From positions 372,905,963 through 372,969,962 of the forward strand of contig NC_053392.1 in NCBI RefSeq assembly GCF_905171765.1: a stretch of 64,000 bases of DNA. The letters are read 5' to 3'. A model generated the notes under the pieces. The model ran no database searches. It had not been told where the DNA came from and saw nothing but the letters and a program-made list of their open reading frames with translations. The position numbers and the translations under genes were made by a program. Source of the DNA: Bufo bufo (Eukaryota > Chordata > Amphibia > Anura > Bufonidae). Shown piece by piece: positions 24,276 to 36,298 of the stretch (its first letter is position 1; the number at the start of each line of letters is the position of its first letter).

Positions 24276-27150
24276 TTGGATGTCCTACAGGATGTCAAAC
24301 TACTTTTTAGCCTAGGTGACAGTACCCCCCAAGAAGGGAAAGGCCCCTTTACAATACTGAAGAACAAAAGCACTAGAATACCACCAGCAGGTGACCCATC
24401 CTGTATAGACGTCTTCATTAATCAAGTGTCTCAGGAACTTGAACATCTGGCACTAAATAAACCCCAATTCAATTGTGCGAAAATGGAATACAAGGCACTG
24501 GAGAAGCTTGAAGATGACAAAAATGTCCCAATAAAGCCTTCCAATAAAGGAGGTAATGTAGTGCTTCTCGACACCAAAAACTACAAAAAATTGTGCTTAG
24601 ATTTATTGGGAGATAGGGAGACATATGAAAAATTGAGGTCTGATCCCACCCCACTATATCAGAAAGAACTGATGCTAATCTTACGAGAAGCCAAGTTGGA
24701 GGGTCTTATCTCAGAGGATGAATTCCATTTTATGTACAAAAAACACCCTACAATACCTACATTCTATAGCCTCCCTAAAATTCATAAGGGAGTGACGCCT
24801 TTAAAGGGGAGACCCATAGCGTCCGGTGTTAATGGACTGGGACAAAATGTAGGCATATACAGTACAGACCAAAAGTTTGGACACACCTTCTCATTCAAAG
24901 AGTTTTCTTTATTTTCATGACTATGAAAATTGTAGAGTCACACTGAAGGCATCAAAACTATGAATTAACACATGTGGAATTATATACATAACAAACAAGT
25001 GTGAAACAACTGAAAATATGTCATATTCTAGGTTTTTCAAAGTAGCCACCTTTTGCTTTGATTACTGCTTTGCACACTCTTGGCATTCTCTTGATGAGCT
25101 TCAAGAGGTAGTCCCCTAAAATGGTTTTCACTTCACAGGTGTGCCCTGTCAGGTTTAATAAGTGGGATTTATTGCCTTATAAATGGGGTTGGGACCATCA
25201 ATTGCGTTGAGGATGACCTGGCCTCCACAGTCACCGGACCTGAACCCAATCGAGATGGTTTGGGGTGAGCTGGACCGCAGAGTGAAGGCAAAAGGGCCAA
25301 CAAGTGCTAAGCATCTCTGGGAACTCCTTCAAGACTGTTGGAAGACCATTTCAGGGGACTACCTCTTGAAGCTCATCAAGAGAATGCAAAGAGCGTGCAA
25401 AGCAGTAATCAAAGCAAAAGGTGGCTACTTTGAAGAACCTAGAATATGACATATTTTCAGTTGTTTCACACTTGTTTGTTATGTATATAATTCCACGTGT
25501 TAATTCATAGTTTTGATGCCTTCATAGTCATGAAAATAAAGAAAACTCTTTGAATGAGAAGGTGTGTCCAAACTTTTGGTCTGTACTGTATATAGATCAC
25601 ATACTTGCGCCCTTTGTTAAGACACTCCCATCATACCTACGTGACACGGGCAACTTACTAGGCCGGCTAGAGCCTGGGTGTGTTCCTGGATGACGACACT
25701 CTACTTGTTTCGATTGATGTAAAGGTCCTCTACTCCACAATCCCACATCATTTGGGGATAAGGGCAGTGGAGACCTTTCTGGCCACTCGAGGTTGCCAAT
25801 TCCAGGCACATAATCTCCTGCTCTTAAAATTTCTGGAGTTCACCCTGACCGCTACTACTTCCTCTTTGGGGGTGCCTTTTACCACCAGCTCAGGGGCACT
25901 GCGATGGGGAGCCCATGTGACCCATCATATGCAAACCTGTTCCTGGGCTGGTGGGAAGTACCATCGTCTTTGCGGACTCATTGGTGGACTTGACTGTAAA
26001 TGTCATCACATGGGTCAGATTTATTGACGACATTTTTCTGCTATGGAATATGCATTGATGAATTATAACACTTTGTCAATACCCTTAACATCAATACTGT
26101 GGGACTGAGATTTACATCAGATATAAGAAAGGACACAATTCATTTTTTGGATATCACTATCACTAGAAGTGCCGAGGAGGAGATACAAACCAAAACCTTT
26201 AGAAAACCAGCGGCCAAAAATTCCCTCTTGAGCTGGGATAGCCATCACCCCTTTTCCCTAAAAAAGTGTATCCCCACTGTGCAGTACTTGCGGATGAGGA
26301 GGAATTGTTCCACCCTGAATGACTTCAGACAACAAGCAGGTGACCAACGGGAGAGATTTTGGGATAAAGGGTACCCTGAACCCATCCTAAAAGAAGCGTA
26401 TCAAAAAGCCAGCTCCAAAAATCGAATGGAGATTTTGCACCCTAAAAAAGGACAAGATACACCAAACCTTATATGCCTGATAGGGACTTTTGATGGTGCG
26501 GCAAAAGAGGTAAGACAGGTGATATCCAAACACTGGGGCACCTTACAATTGGACCCAGATATCAAACAGGCCATCACAGTAACCCCACAGATCACTTACT
26601 GAAGAGGCCGCAGTATACGGGACCGTGTAGTCCGCAGCCATTATAATGAAACCAATGAGGGAATGGGCATGTGGCTTAAACCACTGCTGGGATGTCATCA
26701 TTGCAGCGGATGTGTTGCATGCCCATATGTCACCAGGGGCCGCGTCTTTAGAAGTAATGTCACGGGCAAGGTCTACACAATTAGGTCTTTCCTCAATTGT
26801 TGCTCGAAAGGAGTTGTCTACAAGGCCACTTGTCAATGTGGCCTAGAATATGTGGGCAAAAATTCCATAGTCGAATTGGGGAACACCTTGGAGATATGAG
26901 ACATGGGAGGGATACTCCCCTAGCAAAACACATCGAGCTTAGCCACAATGGCGATCTCTCTGGAATTTCCTTCATGGCCATTGAACAGGTCTCCCCCCTC
27001 AGAAGAGGGGGTGATCTAGATAGAAAAATCCTGCAGATAGAGGCCTGGTGGATTTTCAAATTAAAAACAGTCCAACCCTTGGGCTTAAATGAGCAACTAT
27101 CATTTAGTTGCTTTATTGAAGAAACTAAGACATTTCGGCGGGAGTCCTAG
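24276..27150 (+). pseudogene. PLE2 reverse transcriptase / GIY-YIG protein, broken
   Basis: The first part (to 24859) holds the pre-RT region (KPSNKGGNVVLLDTKNYKK) and SLPKIHKGVTPLKGRPIASG. After the MITE the frame resumes with LPSYLRDTGNLLG, VSIDVKVLYSTIPHHLG (motif A), frameshifts around 25880-26020, then RFIDDIFLLW at about 26015-26045 (catalytic FIDD), and two stops. 26099-26602 is open: IHFLDITITRS, YLRMRRNCSTLNDFRQQ, RFWDKGYPEPILKEAY. A stop at 26600 precedes RSIRDRVVRSHYN, a CHHCSGCVACPY cysteine cluster and the GIY-YIG start CQCGLEYVGK, then a frameshift to RIGEHLGDMRHG and EAWWIFKLKTVQPLGLNEQL. The N-terminus is truncated at the left arm. Same family type as PLE1. Confidence 0.9.
24860..25588 (+). 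mobile_element. Non-autonomous Tc1 element, copy 3 (729 bp)
   Basis: Tips as in copies 1 and 2, with TA at 24858-24859 and 25589-25590. It is shorter because the transposase start is also deleted: the leader runs straight into [19 protein letters not shown] and continues to KGGYFEEPRI at 25449. Inserted in PLE2 within the RT coding region, right after the codons for GQNVG. Confidence 0.93.
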
Positions 27151-27618
27151 CGTGTGAAGCTCACATCTTCACAGGCTGTGGACCACTGCCTGGACTCTTG
27201 ATGGTACAATATATCTCTATTGTGTCTTGTACTGTAACCAATACTATTATATATCTTTTTGATCTGGGTGAGTGTCTTTGGCTACGGCTAACTATTTATC
27301 CAGATGAGTTACAATTTCTCTTCATCAGACCGCTGCCATGTCAGCCTGCTACTGTAATACCCCAATGCGTTCTTTCTGACAACTCAGAATCTACATGTTA
27401 AATATTCACATCTAACTACTATTGTGTGACCGAGGGAATTTTGAGTAGCCCATCTCTTCTTCCCCGCCCCACAGTTCCGTCCCCTTGCACCGCCCGATTG
27501 TTCTCCCCACTAGCTTGCTGTGGGAGGAACTCTCGGGCAGTGTAGATATACCTTTGGCACTAATTTGGCCGATCATGTGGTCGGAATGATCACATGGATA
27601 CTTTGGATCACATGGCCT

Positions 27619-28430
27619 ACTATCATGTGTTTTGCTCCTCTGACGCGGCCAACATGTGATCATCCATGTCACAGCTCGCGCGACGGAGCTTCCGATGATG
27701 CGGCTTCTGACGCGGAGAACTCGTGACTAATCACGTCACAGCCCGCGTGATGGATCATGTGACCAGGTGGGCGGACCCTATTTGAACCCGCGCTGGCTTT
27801 AAATAACGCCAGTCCGGGCTAGTACTGTTGCCATTGCCATACGCAGGCAAGGACTTCAGCTGCGCCATGGACATCCATACATGGAGGGCTGAGTATCTGC
27901 TTTAAGCAGTTTAATGTTGCTATACTTTGTCTGGTTGTTTTTGCTGAACTATTAAGCGACCTAACTGTGTGGCTACTGTGACCACTCTTTGCATTGTTTT
28001 GCCGGTCCCCTGATGATCTGGCCTAGGATTTGGCCATTGAAACGCGTTGGCACGAGTGCGCTTAGTATCTTGCATGTATGTACCCGGGGTGTTTGCAATT
28101 CCCTGACAAAGCTGTGCAGTCATCGCCGTTACCGTTGAAGGGACACCCAGAGACATACAGAGAGGGCTTGAATGAGAGTTAGACTATAGGGAGTTATAGG
28201 GGAAGATACCCAGTACCTGTCTCCCTCTTGACCTGTGCCCCCATTCTTCTAACTCTACCTCTCAGCAATTGTTTATCTTACAACTGCCTATATCTTCACC
28301 ATTCTGTGTGGCATGGACACTGAAGCATGCATGCTTTTTAATTATTTCATTTGTATATGGGCCTATTATATTAGGTTTTATCATTAAAAGTTACGTTTTA
28401 AAGGCAATCTATATTCCTGTGATTTTGACA
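27619..28430 (+). repeat. Right arm (terminal region) of PLE2
   Basis: Mirror of 23407-24208. Contains CpG-rich hairpin blocks (tcacatgatcc, gctcgcgcgacggagct), and the hammerhead-like motif near 28010. Frames in this stretch are not genes. Confidence 0.88.
28000..28062 (+). ncRNA. Hammerhead-ribozyme-like motif of PLE2
   Basis: CTGATGA (28010-28016) is followed by a hairpin with TGGCC and GGCCA arms, then GAAAC (28039-28043) and the palindrome ACGCGT, giving a two-pair stem III and a GTT cleavage triplet. Two G-C pairs can start stem I (GGTCC before the box, GG after the site). The match to a canonical core is good except for unpaired bases at the foot of stem II. Palindromic short stem III is known from hammerheads that act as dimers. 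Confidence 0.45.
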
Positions 28431-28581
28431 TTTTGTATTCTCCTGTTAAAAAATCAAAACCATAATGTGATTGGTTGTTAAGAGGCAACCAAGACAGTTC
28501 GTCTTTTGGTCAGTTTTTTATAAGTCTTCTCAAATGAACTATAAGTACCAAAGGGTTTATTAGAATATGTATTTTTGTATG

Positions 28582-31126
28582 TTAATCACTTCCTCCACTG
28601 GGCCATTTGCCCCCTTCCTGACCAGGCTTAATTTTGCAAATCTGACATATGCCACTTTATGTGGTAATAGCTTTGAAACGCTTTTACTTATCCAAGCCAT
28701 TCAGAGATTGTTTTCTCATGACACATATTACTTCATGATAGTCATAAATTTGAGTCAATATATTTCACCTTTATTTATGAAAAAATACAAAATTTACAAT
28801 AAATTTCGAAAAATTTGCAATTTTTTTACATTTCTATTTCTCTGCTTTTAAAACAGAAAGTGATACCTCTTAAAATATTTATTACTTAACTTTCCCCATA
28901 TGTCTACTTTATGTTGGCATCATTTTGTAAATGTCATTTTATTTTTTTAGGACTTTAAGAGGCTTAGAATTTTAGAGGCAATTCTTAACATTTTTAAGAA
29001 AATTGCCAAAACCCACTTTTTAAGGACCAGTTCAGGTCTGAAGTCACATAGTGTATACCCCCATAAATGACCCCATTATAGAAACTACACCCCTCAAGTT
29101 ACTCAAAACTGATTTTACAAACTGTGTTAACCCTTTAGGTGTTCCACAAGAATTAAAGGAAAATGGAGATAAAATTTTAAAATTTCACTTTTTTGGCAGA
29201 TTTTCCATTTTAATCCATTTTTTTCTTTAACACATTGAGGGTTAACAGCCAAATAAAACTCAACATTTATTACCCTGATTCTGCGGTTTACAGAAACACC
29301 CCACATTTGGTTGTAAACTGATGAAAGGGCACACGGCAGGGCGCAGAACAAAAGGAGCGCCATATGGTTTTTGGAAGGAAGATTTTGATGAATTGGTTTA
29401 TAGATGCCATGTCCCATTTAAAGCCCCCCTGATGCACCCTTACAGTAAAAACTCCCAAAATGTGCCCCCATTTTGGAAACTAGGTGATAAGGTGCCAGTT
29501 TTATTTGTACTATTTTGGGGTACATATGATTTTTAATTGCGCTATATTACGTTTTTTGAGAGGCAAGGTAACAAAAAATGTTTTGGCACGGTTTTTATTT
29601 TTTACAACATTCATCTGACAGGTTAGGTCATGCACTATTTTTATATAGAAGGTTGTTATGGACGCAATGATATCAAATATGTCTACTTTTTTATTTGTTT
29701 GTTTCAGTTTTACATAATAAAGCATTTTTTGAAAAAAATTAATGTTTTTGTGTCTCCATAGTCTGAGAACTATAGCTTTTCTATTTTTTGACCGATTGTC
29801 TTAGTTAGGATCTCATTTTTTGCGGGTGAGGTGACAGTTTGATTGGTACTATTTTGGGGGGCATACGCCTTTTTGATTGCTTGGTGTTGGTCTTTGTGAT
29901 GTTAGGTGGCTTTTTTGGCACAGTTTTATATTTTATTTTTTACGGTGTTCATCCGAGGGGTTAGGTCATGTGATATTTTTATAGAGCTGGTTCTTTCGGA
30001 CACGGCGATACCTAATATTTATACTTTTTGCTATTTATTTCATTTTAACACATTAATAGCATTTTTGAAACAAACAAATGATGTTTTAATGTGTCCATGT
30101 TCTGAGAGCTATAGTTTTTTAAAGTTTTTTTAGCAATTTTATTATTTAGGGGCTCATTTTTTGCGGGATGAGGTGATGGTTTTAATGGTACTATTTTGTG
30201 GGACATGCGCCTTTTTGATAGCTTGGTGTTGCACTTGTAAGTTGCCAAAAATAGCTTTTTTTTTTAGGGTGTTCACCCGAGGGGTTAGATCATGTGATAT
30301 TTTTATAGAGCTGGTTGTTACGGATGCGGCGATACCTAATATGTTAACTTTTTTTTTCTAACACAATAATGGCTTTTTTGACACCGTTTATTTTTTTATT
30401 TTTATGGTGTTTATCGGACTAGGTGGATCATGTGATATAATTATAGAGCCGACCGTCGCGGACGTGGCAATACCAAATATGTCTATTTAATATTTTTTTT
30501 TCTATTTAAAAATAAATAATTTATTCCTTACTTGGGTTTTTTGTTTTTTACATGTGAAACCTTTTTTTTTTTAACACTTTATTTTTTCATTTTTATTTTA
30601 CACTTTGTGGCCCGCATAAGGTCATACAAGACCTCTGGGGGCCATTTAACTTCACTTTTTTTTTTTCATTATTGATTTCTCCTGTAACTGGGGCTTACAT
30701 AGTAGCCCCAGTTACAGGGGAAATAAATACCCCAGAGAGGCTGTACAGCACTATACAACGCTGTACAGCCTCAGTGCAGGGCTGATCGAGGTCTGTGAAA
30801 GACCCGACAGCTCCTGCACTCTCCCGGCCCCGGGCGGTCAAATGACCACAGGGCCGGGACAGGAAGTGCATAGCACTTCCTGCTCTGCATACACAGCCCT
30901 CAGTGAGTGTTGTGTATACAGCGATCTAGAAGGCAGGGACACCTGGGAACTGTCCCTGCCTTCTCTCGGGGTTGCCTTGCTATCACTGAAAGCGGGCAAC
31001 CTGCTCTGCAGCTGCACGATTAGCGTGCAGCTGCCATCTCTGAATGGACGTTCAGAAACGTCCATTCAGAGATAGAGATCCACCTCCCGGACGTTTATAG
31101 TCAACGTACGGACGGGAGGTGGTTAA
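28582..31126. mobile_element. Non-autonomous piggyBac-like element (2545 bp)
   Basis: TTAA at 28582-28585 and 31123-31126. The tips (tcacttcctccac and, inverted, ccacctcccgtcc) match only loosely. The 28625-29140 stretch is clearly homologous to 290-790 in the first piggyBac. No transposase remains. Internally a block with ttagatcatgtgatattttt and gcgatacctaatatg recurs at about 29590, 29940, 30270 and 30400. Near the right end are several hairpins: gtaactggggct/agccccagttac (30683-30716), tgaatggacgtt/aacgtccattca (31040-31070) and ccacctcccg/cgggaggtgg (31080-31122). Frames on either strand at 30838-31075 come from these hairpins. Confidence 0.65.
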
Positions 31127-32457
31127 TATTATTTTGTGTGTGCTCTAGATCTGTAATTTTCATTGACGGGAAGCAGCGGTTGGTGGCCTAGACTAGGACT
31201 GGAGCTGGGTGTAGGCTTATTATTTACTCCAATAATCGACTCTTGCTGGCACCATACACATGTGTATGTTTAACCTCCAAGCTACAGCCTCTCAAAGGAT
31301 AAGATGGAAAATATTTTTCAGAAAGCATTCCCTTCTTGGCCAGCTTCATATACAGGTGCATGATGGGTATCAAAGCCAGCTAATACAGACTTTGAAGTTT
31401 TAAAAAAAATAAGCAGAAAGGGAAGTGAAAGCATGACTGTGGTTTACTTTGCACTGGTGATTAAACCCTTTACTTACAAAGTATGAAAGGGTGTGTGCCA
31501 TTTTTGGGAATACTTGTATCTTTGATGTCAGACATTCTTTAGCTATGACTCAATGCCCTTAGTCTGGCCTATGCACTTGCTTTAATGTATTGTTCCAAAG
31601 TTTTATGTCCAAAGCCATTTTCATACTTTTGATGCAATGATAGATGGCATACATGGTAAACCTGGAGATCAATGAATTGTAAATAGAGAATATAAAATTT
31701 ACTAGATATTGCCTGCTGAGACCTAAAAATAATAAAAAATTTAACACTTTAAGGCTATATGCACGCTGTGCGCATTTGCAACGTACGCTGTGGGGAGCCC
31801 CATTACACTCATGTTGAGGTCTGCGAGTAGTATAATATGGCCTAGTGTAGAGTCCTTGTGTCACAGTGGTCCTACCTCTGGCCATCACTCCCTGGGGGTG
31901 GTTCGCTGCAATAATTGAGATGAAGTAGACAAAGAAGTCCAGACTGGGAAACTTAAGTCTGTTATCTGTTCAATGAGTAGTGTGTCTCTTTCGCTCTCAT
32001 GTACAGTAAATAAAGTCTATAGATCAGTCAAAAGCAAGGAGCATGGTGCACTGAGAGCTGCTTCCTGGGCTCCTGCAGCAGGAGAGAGGGAAAAACATAT
32101 CCCCTCGCTGCACCATGTCTTTTCCCTTAGGACTCCAACTTCAACTGCAGATCCAGGGTACTGCACATTATGTGTAGATTTTCATGCAGAAAATCCTCAG
32201 CATAATACAGTCCCAGCAAAGTGAAAGAGATTTGCTAAATCTCATGTACACAGTGTGTATTTTATATGCTTTGGAATCGACCTGTGGTGTGGCTTTTAAA
32301 ATCTGCAACATGTCAATTGTTTCTGCTAATGCATTGTGGTTCCCGCAATGATGTTGATAACTAATGTGGATTTATAAGCGTTTTTTACAGCGTTTTCCAT
32401 ATTGTTTTCATGCACATTTTCTGCATACAAATCTGCACTGTGTGAAGGAACCCTAAA
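31127..32457. other. Unassigned sequence, possible MITE remnants
   Basis: The portion 31741-32455 begins ttaaggctatatgcacgctg and ends tgtgtgaaggaaccctaaa, ends of the TTCACAC type seen in frog MITEs, but the two do not pair convincingly. Nothing else recognised. Confidence 0.35.
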
Positions 32458-32630
32458 GGTACGGCCACACACTCAGGTTTTCTGGTGCAGTTTTAGAATC
32501 CAAAACCAGGAGCGAATTAAAAAAAGAGGAGACATAATATCTGTATTTATACTTTCTGTCCTTTTATGATCCACTCTTGATTTTGGCTTCCAAAACTGCA
32601 TCAGGAAACCTGACTGTGTGGTCATTCCCT
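32458..32630. mobile_element. Foldback MITE (173 bp)
   Basis: ggtacggccacacactcagg at the left is answered by gactgtgtggtcattccc at the right, and inner gcagttttagaatccaaaac by tggcttccaaaactgc. The whole is one imperfect palindrome of the type common in frogs. The minus-strand frame across it is incidental. Confidence 0.75.
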
Positions 32631-32974
32631 TCCCCTCAAAAAATAAATAAATATCAAAATGGCTAAATTGTGCTGCTTCCATCTTTGCCAGTTTTCACCT
32701 TCAGGACTCAGCCTAATTGAGCAAAACGGTAATAATGTTTTAAACTTTCGGGCTCCACATCTCACCATCCACTACAGCTTCGAACATGAGACTACCATCA
32801 TTTTATAGGCACTCATCTTGGCTATCTCATACATAAATTGGACTTGCAATTATTTAGCATATGATTAGTTATGCGGATTCTTGTCATGTAACTGCATTGT
32901 TACTGTTTTGCTCCTGGTGGTTGAACAATCTTTTTTTTCTTGTATACTACACATTACCACCTATTCTCACATTT

Positions 32975-33130
32975 CCTAATAGCTCAGGGTTATATTAGGC
33001 TGATTCCCAAGCGAAAGGTCACTGGTTTGAATCAAGGAGCAGCCATGAAAAATATTTCCCAAGAAAAGAGAAACAGCATCATGCAGCTCATTGATAGCGG
33101 TATAGGTAAATTGGCAAACTGCATCATTTG
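32975..33130 (+). other. tRNA-like stretch adjoining a Tc1-type helix-turn-helix start
   Basis: tagctcaggg (A-box-like) at about 32980 and ggtttgaatca (B-box-like, TFIIIC consensus ggttcgaatcc) at about 33022 are spaced as in a tRNA gene, with aaggagcagcca at the 3' side. No confident cloverleaf could be drawn. Immediately after, an ATG at 33044 opens MKNISQEKRNSIMQLIDSG, which resembles the N-terminal helix-turn-helix of Tc1-like transposases, then breaks down within about 30 codons. It could be a SINE-like composite or a Tc1 relic whose leader happens to look like tRNA. Confidence 0.35.
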
Positions 33131-34716
33131 AGTGCCATGACAGTTGGAATAATACAAAATGAACTCCTCATCAGGATCACCTCCACTCCCATCCTCTGCA
33201 CCAGCTCCTCAGGGGTTTGCTGCAGTAGCAGAGGAAACAGGAGCAAGGGTGCATAGATTTTCTGGGGCGCACCCTTGGTGCACTTAACTATTCATTTTCA
33301 TATGGATTGAAACTTCTTTTTCTCCAGAATAAAGCAACGTACATTAAATGAAAGGTATTTCCTTCAGCTAAGTTAACCATAAAAGGGATTGTGCCTACTG
33401 TAGTTTAATTGTGAATTTCCTGGTGACTCCCTAATGGGTCTAATAAACAGTGGCAAGAAACTTTTGACTCAGTGGTGTTGTAATGTGATATCACAGTCAA
33501 GTTAACTAATAGTACATTCTTGTGTAGACTAGAATTTTGATAGTGTTCCATCATAAACAAGAAATCTGAGAAATATGATTATGAAAAGAGTTCTGAACTA
33601 GAGAAAACTACCAATTATAAAATACCAACAAACAAAAATGCTTGTCGTATTACATAAATTGGAATGCGCTCCCACATTTGCCTAGTGTAAGATTTCACAT
33701 GCTTCCAGGCAAAATACCAGTCTCGGCTAGTGTTTTATGTGGTTGTTCTTATTTAATTTAGATCGAGCTTCCTGGAAATCAAGCATAATATCTCTGAAAA
33801 ATAAAAAAATAAAAATATGTTTTCCAGTGTTTCATGCCTATCACCTTGTAACTATTACATGCTTGCAAATCATTTCAAATTTTTCTAAAAGAATATTGTA
33901 TACTATATGCACTCTTTCATGCAGCTCTTATGCAAACTCATGAATCTCCATGGTTACATATTACAAACTAGCAGTGGGGACGGATTGATGTGTCTCAGAC
34001 AACCCCTTTAACCTACCCTAACTACCACTATGATCATCTGCAGATGTTCCCAATAATAACTTGTCTGTTCACCAAATATGGGACTACTCCAGGGGCCACA
34101 ATCAAGCATCTGGCTTGGAAAGTCCATAGCTCTTTACAATGGTTAAGACTCTGTATCCCACTTTAACCAATTTAAATGTCATCACCTACTACTCATCACA
34201 CTAACATTACAGATACACAACTTCCATCCCATGTTCCATCTGCTTATAAAATAGGTAGATACAGTCATAGAAATATTGTGAAACTCTGCAAGTTAATTGC
34301 ATTAATTGGCTTTAACGCTACATCTTTTAAATTCTCCTATTATCCACATCTGCATGCACAGTTCAGCAAGTTTACATTTAATGCAAAAAGAGTGTTCTGG
34401 TGGTTTGCATTCTGGGAAATGTAGGCAATTTACAGTAATTTAGTGGAAGCAAAATTAATTATCCTTTAACAGTATACATTATAGGAGTTTAGGTAGACTC
34501 TTTAGACAGAATTGTATAAACTAGCAATTGTCATCATTGTGAATACAGCTCTAGGCTGTAATGTAATGTAAGTCATTTGACCTACAACTGCAACATATTT
34601 TTTACAGTAATGTCACACTCATAATAAGATATCATTATCTTTGAAGCTTAGTCACACTCTGCTTCTTTTCTCCAGGAGTTGGGTTCCCACCCCAGTTAAA
34701 AAAACACTCCAGAGAA
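33131..34716. other. Unassigned sequence
   Basis: No credible frame, tandem array or paired termini. Composition is AT-rich and unremarkable. Confidence 0.5.
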
Positions 34717-34822
34717 GAGAATGTACTATGAAGATTACTGGTCCTTATTAGATATACAGCTGTTGTTGTTGTACAACAGCCGTGTATCTAACAAAGACTA
34801 GTAATTTTCATACTACATTCTC
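34717..34822. repeat. ~106-bp foldback hairpin
   Basis: gagaatgtactatgaagatt pairs with aattttcatactacattctc, and ttagatatacagctgttgtt pairs with acaacagccgtgtatctaa. The loop is a few bases. It may be a small MITE; no flanking duplication was noted. Confidence 0.75.
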
Positions 34823-35269
34823 TACACTCATGATAAGGTTGGGGTGACATCTCAAAATAATAATTGCTTGCAAGTCATACTAATGTACTGTTTGCAATAT
34901 GGCTTGCATAATTCTCTGTGATAGAGGTCTCCACACTTTAGTGGCACTCAGTATTAATGGTGAATAAGTCTATAATACATATAAATAGGTGATACTGTAA
35001 AGTTGTAACACCTCAGGAGGGGCAATTAGTGCAGAATGGAAGAAAACTACAAGGTCAAAGGGCATTATGTGGCTCCTAAGCCACTGTTTAGGGAACAGAC
35101 CTCTTTAGACAGGTACCTTGCAACTACTGTAAATTTTCCCCAACAATCCTACTAATTTGGTGCAGACCAGGGGTAGATGTGCCATATGAGCACATATGTG
35201 CAACCTGTGCCATCCTGAAAGCAGCTTGCTATCGTCTATTAGATTTCATGTAAGGGAATGAGCAAATTA

Positions 35270-36298
35270 CATAGTTGCATCAGATTATTATGACTACCAG
35301 CTAATATCCAGAGTAACCACCATGTGCAGCACGGAGAGCAGCTATACAGGCTGGGACTGACTGAGTAAGCTCCTGGTAAGTTGTCACAGGTATCTGGAGC
35401 CATGCTGAGTGCATTGCATCCCTTTGGGAGGGTGCAGGGGGAGGATCCATAGAGTGAACACAACGATTGAGGTGGTTACACAGATGCTGATGTCTGAGAA
35501 AGTAGGGGGCCATGGTAGTACTTGGAAGTCTTGGTCATGCTCTTCCAACCAACTAATGTCTTCCAACCAACATTTATACCCGTGTGACATAGTGTATTGT
35601 CTTTCTGGAAGAGCCTATACACCCCAGGGAAGACAATCAGAATATATGGGTGTATGTGATCTGCAAGGATGAATATGAATCCATACCCAAATTGGTTGAG
35701 AATGCCTTCCACATAGATGAGTGCCGAGAGAATGTTACGAAAACATTTCCCAGACCATAACTCTACCACCACCAACTTGTGCTCTTCCAGCAATGGTTGT
35801 AGGGATGTTTCTCATCAGCATAGGTACAGTGACAATGTCTCTGCTTCAGAGCCCTATATGCATTAGGGTTCACTGAACTGTTGTTTTAGACACACGTCTG
35901 TAGGCCCCTGGCTCATTTTAGCAGTGAGCTGTTGGTCTGCCCTTGCACACCTTTGTATCCAACGTTCATTTCTAACATCAATGGCATGTGGGGTTCTGCA
36001 GTTTCCATGTCGCTCATTCACAATGCTGTCAATAGTTCATTCACGATACACTTTCGCCGCAGCAGGAGACGAACAGCTCACAATTTGCTCAGAAATACTG
36101 TCACCCTTCATCCAAAAGCAAATGATCACCTTTTTTGCAATTACGTACGGTATGATAAATTGCCCCTTTTACCCATGACAACCTTTCGCACACCTTATAT
36201 ATTCACCTAGCCAGCTCGTGACATGGATCTTCCTTCATGAGCTACGCACTGCCAATGTCGAAAGTAGGAAATAGTCATAATAATGTGACTCGGCTGTG
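35270..36298. mobile_element. Tc1-like non-autonomous element (1029 bp)
   Basis: Flanked by TA (35268-35269, 36299-36300). The left end catagttgcatcagattatt and the inverted right end cacagccgagtcacattatt share spacing and the attattatgac block. The inside has stops in all frames over any length; the minus-strand frame at 35476-35793 shows no transposase motif. Assigned by tips and TA only. Confidence 0.6.

Larger units (their letters stand above)
23407..28430 (+). mobile_element. Penelope-like retroelement PLE2 with long inverted flanks
   Basis: A plus-strand RT/GIY-YIG relic (24276-27150) sits between two inverted copies of an ~800-bp sequence (23407-24208 and 27619-28430). The right copy is in the sense orientation downstream of the gene and holds the hammerhead-like motif; the left copy is inverted and joined to a 5'-truncated gene. 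Penelope elements are known for terminal repeats that can be direct or inverted, so this fits a single insertion with an inverted 5' piece. No target duplication could be read. A Tc1 MITE (24860-25588) interrupts the RT. Confidence 0.85.

Noticed and set aside
35476..36210. Frames in the 35-36 kb Tc1-like element as a host gene
   Set aside because: They lie between paired transposon tips with TA flanks and have no transposase or other domain.
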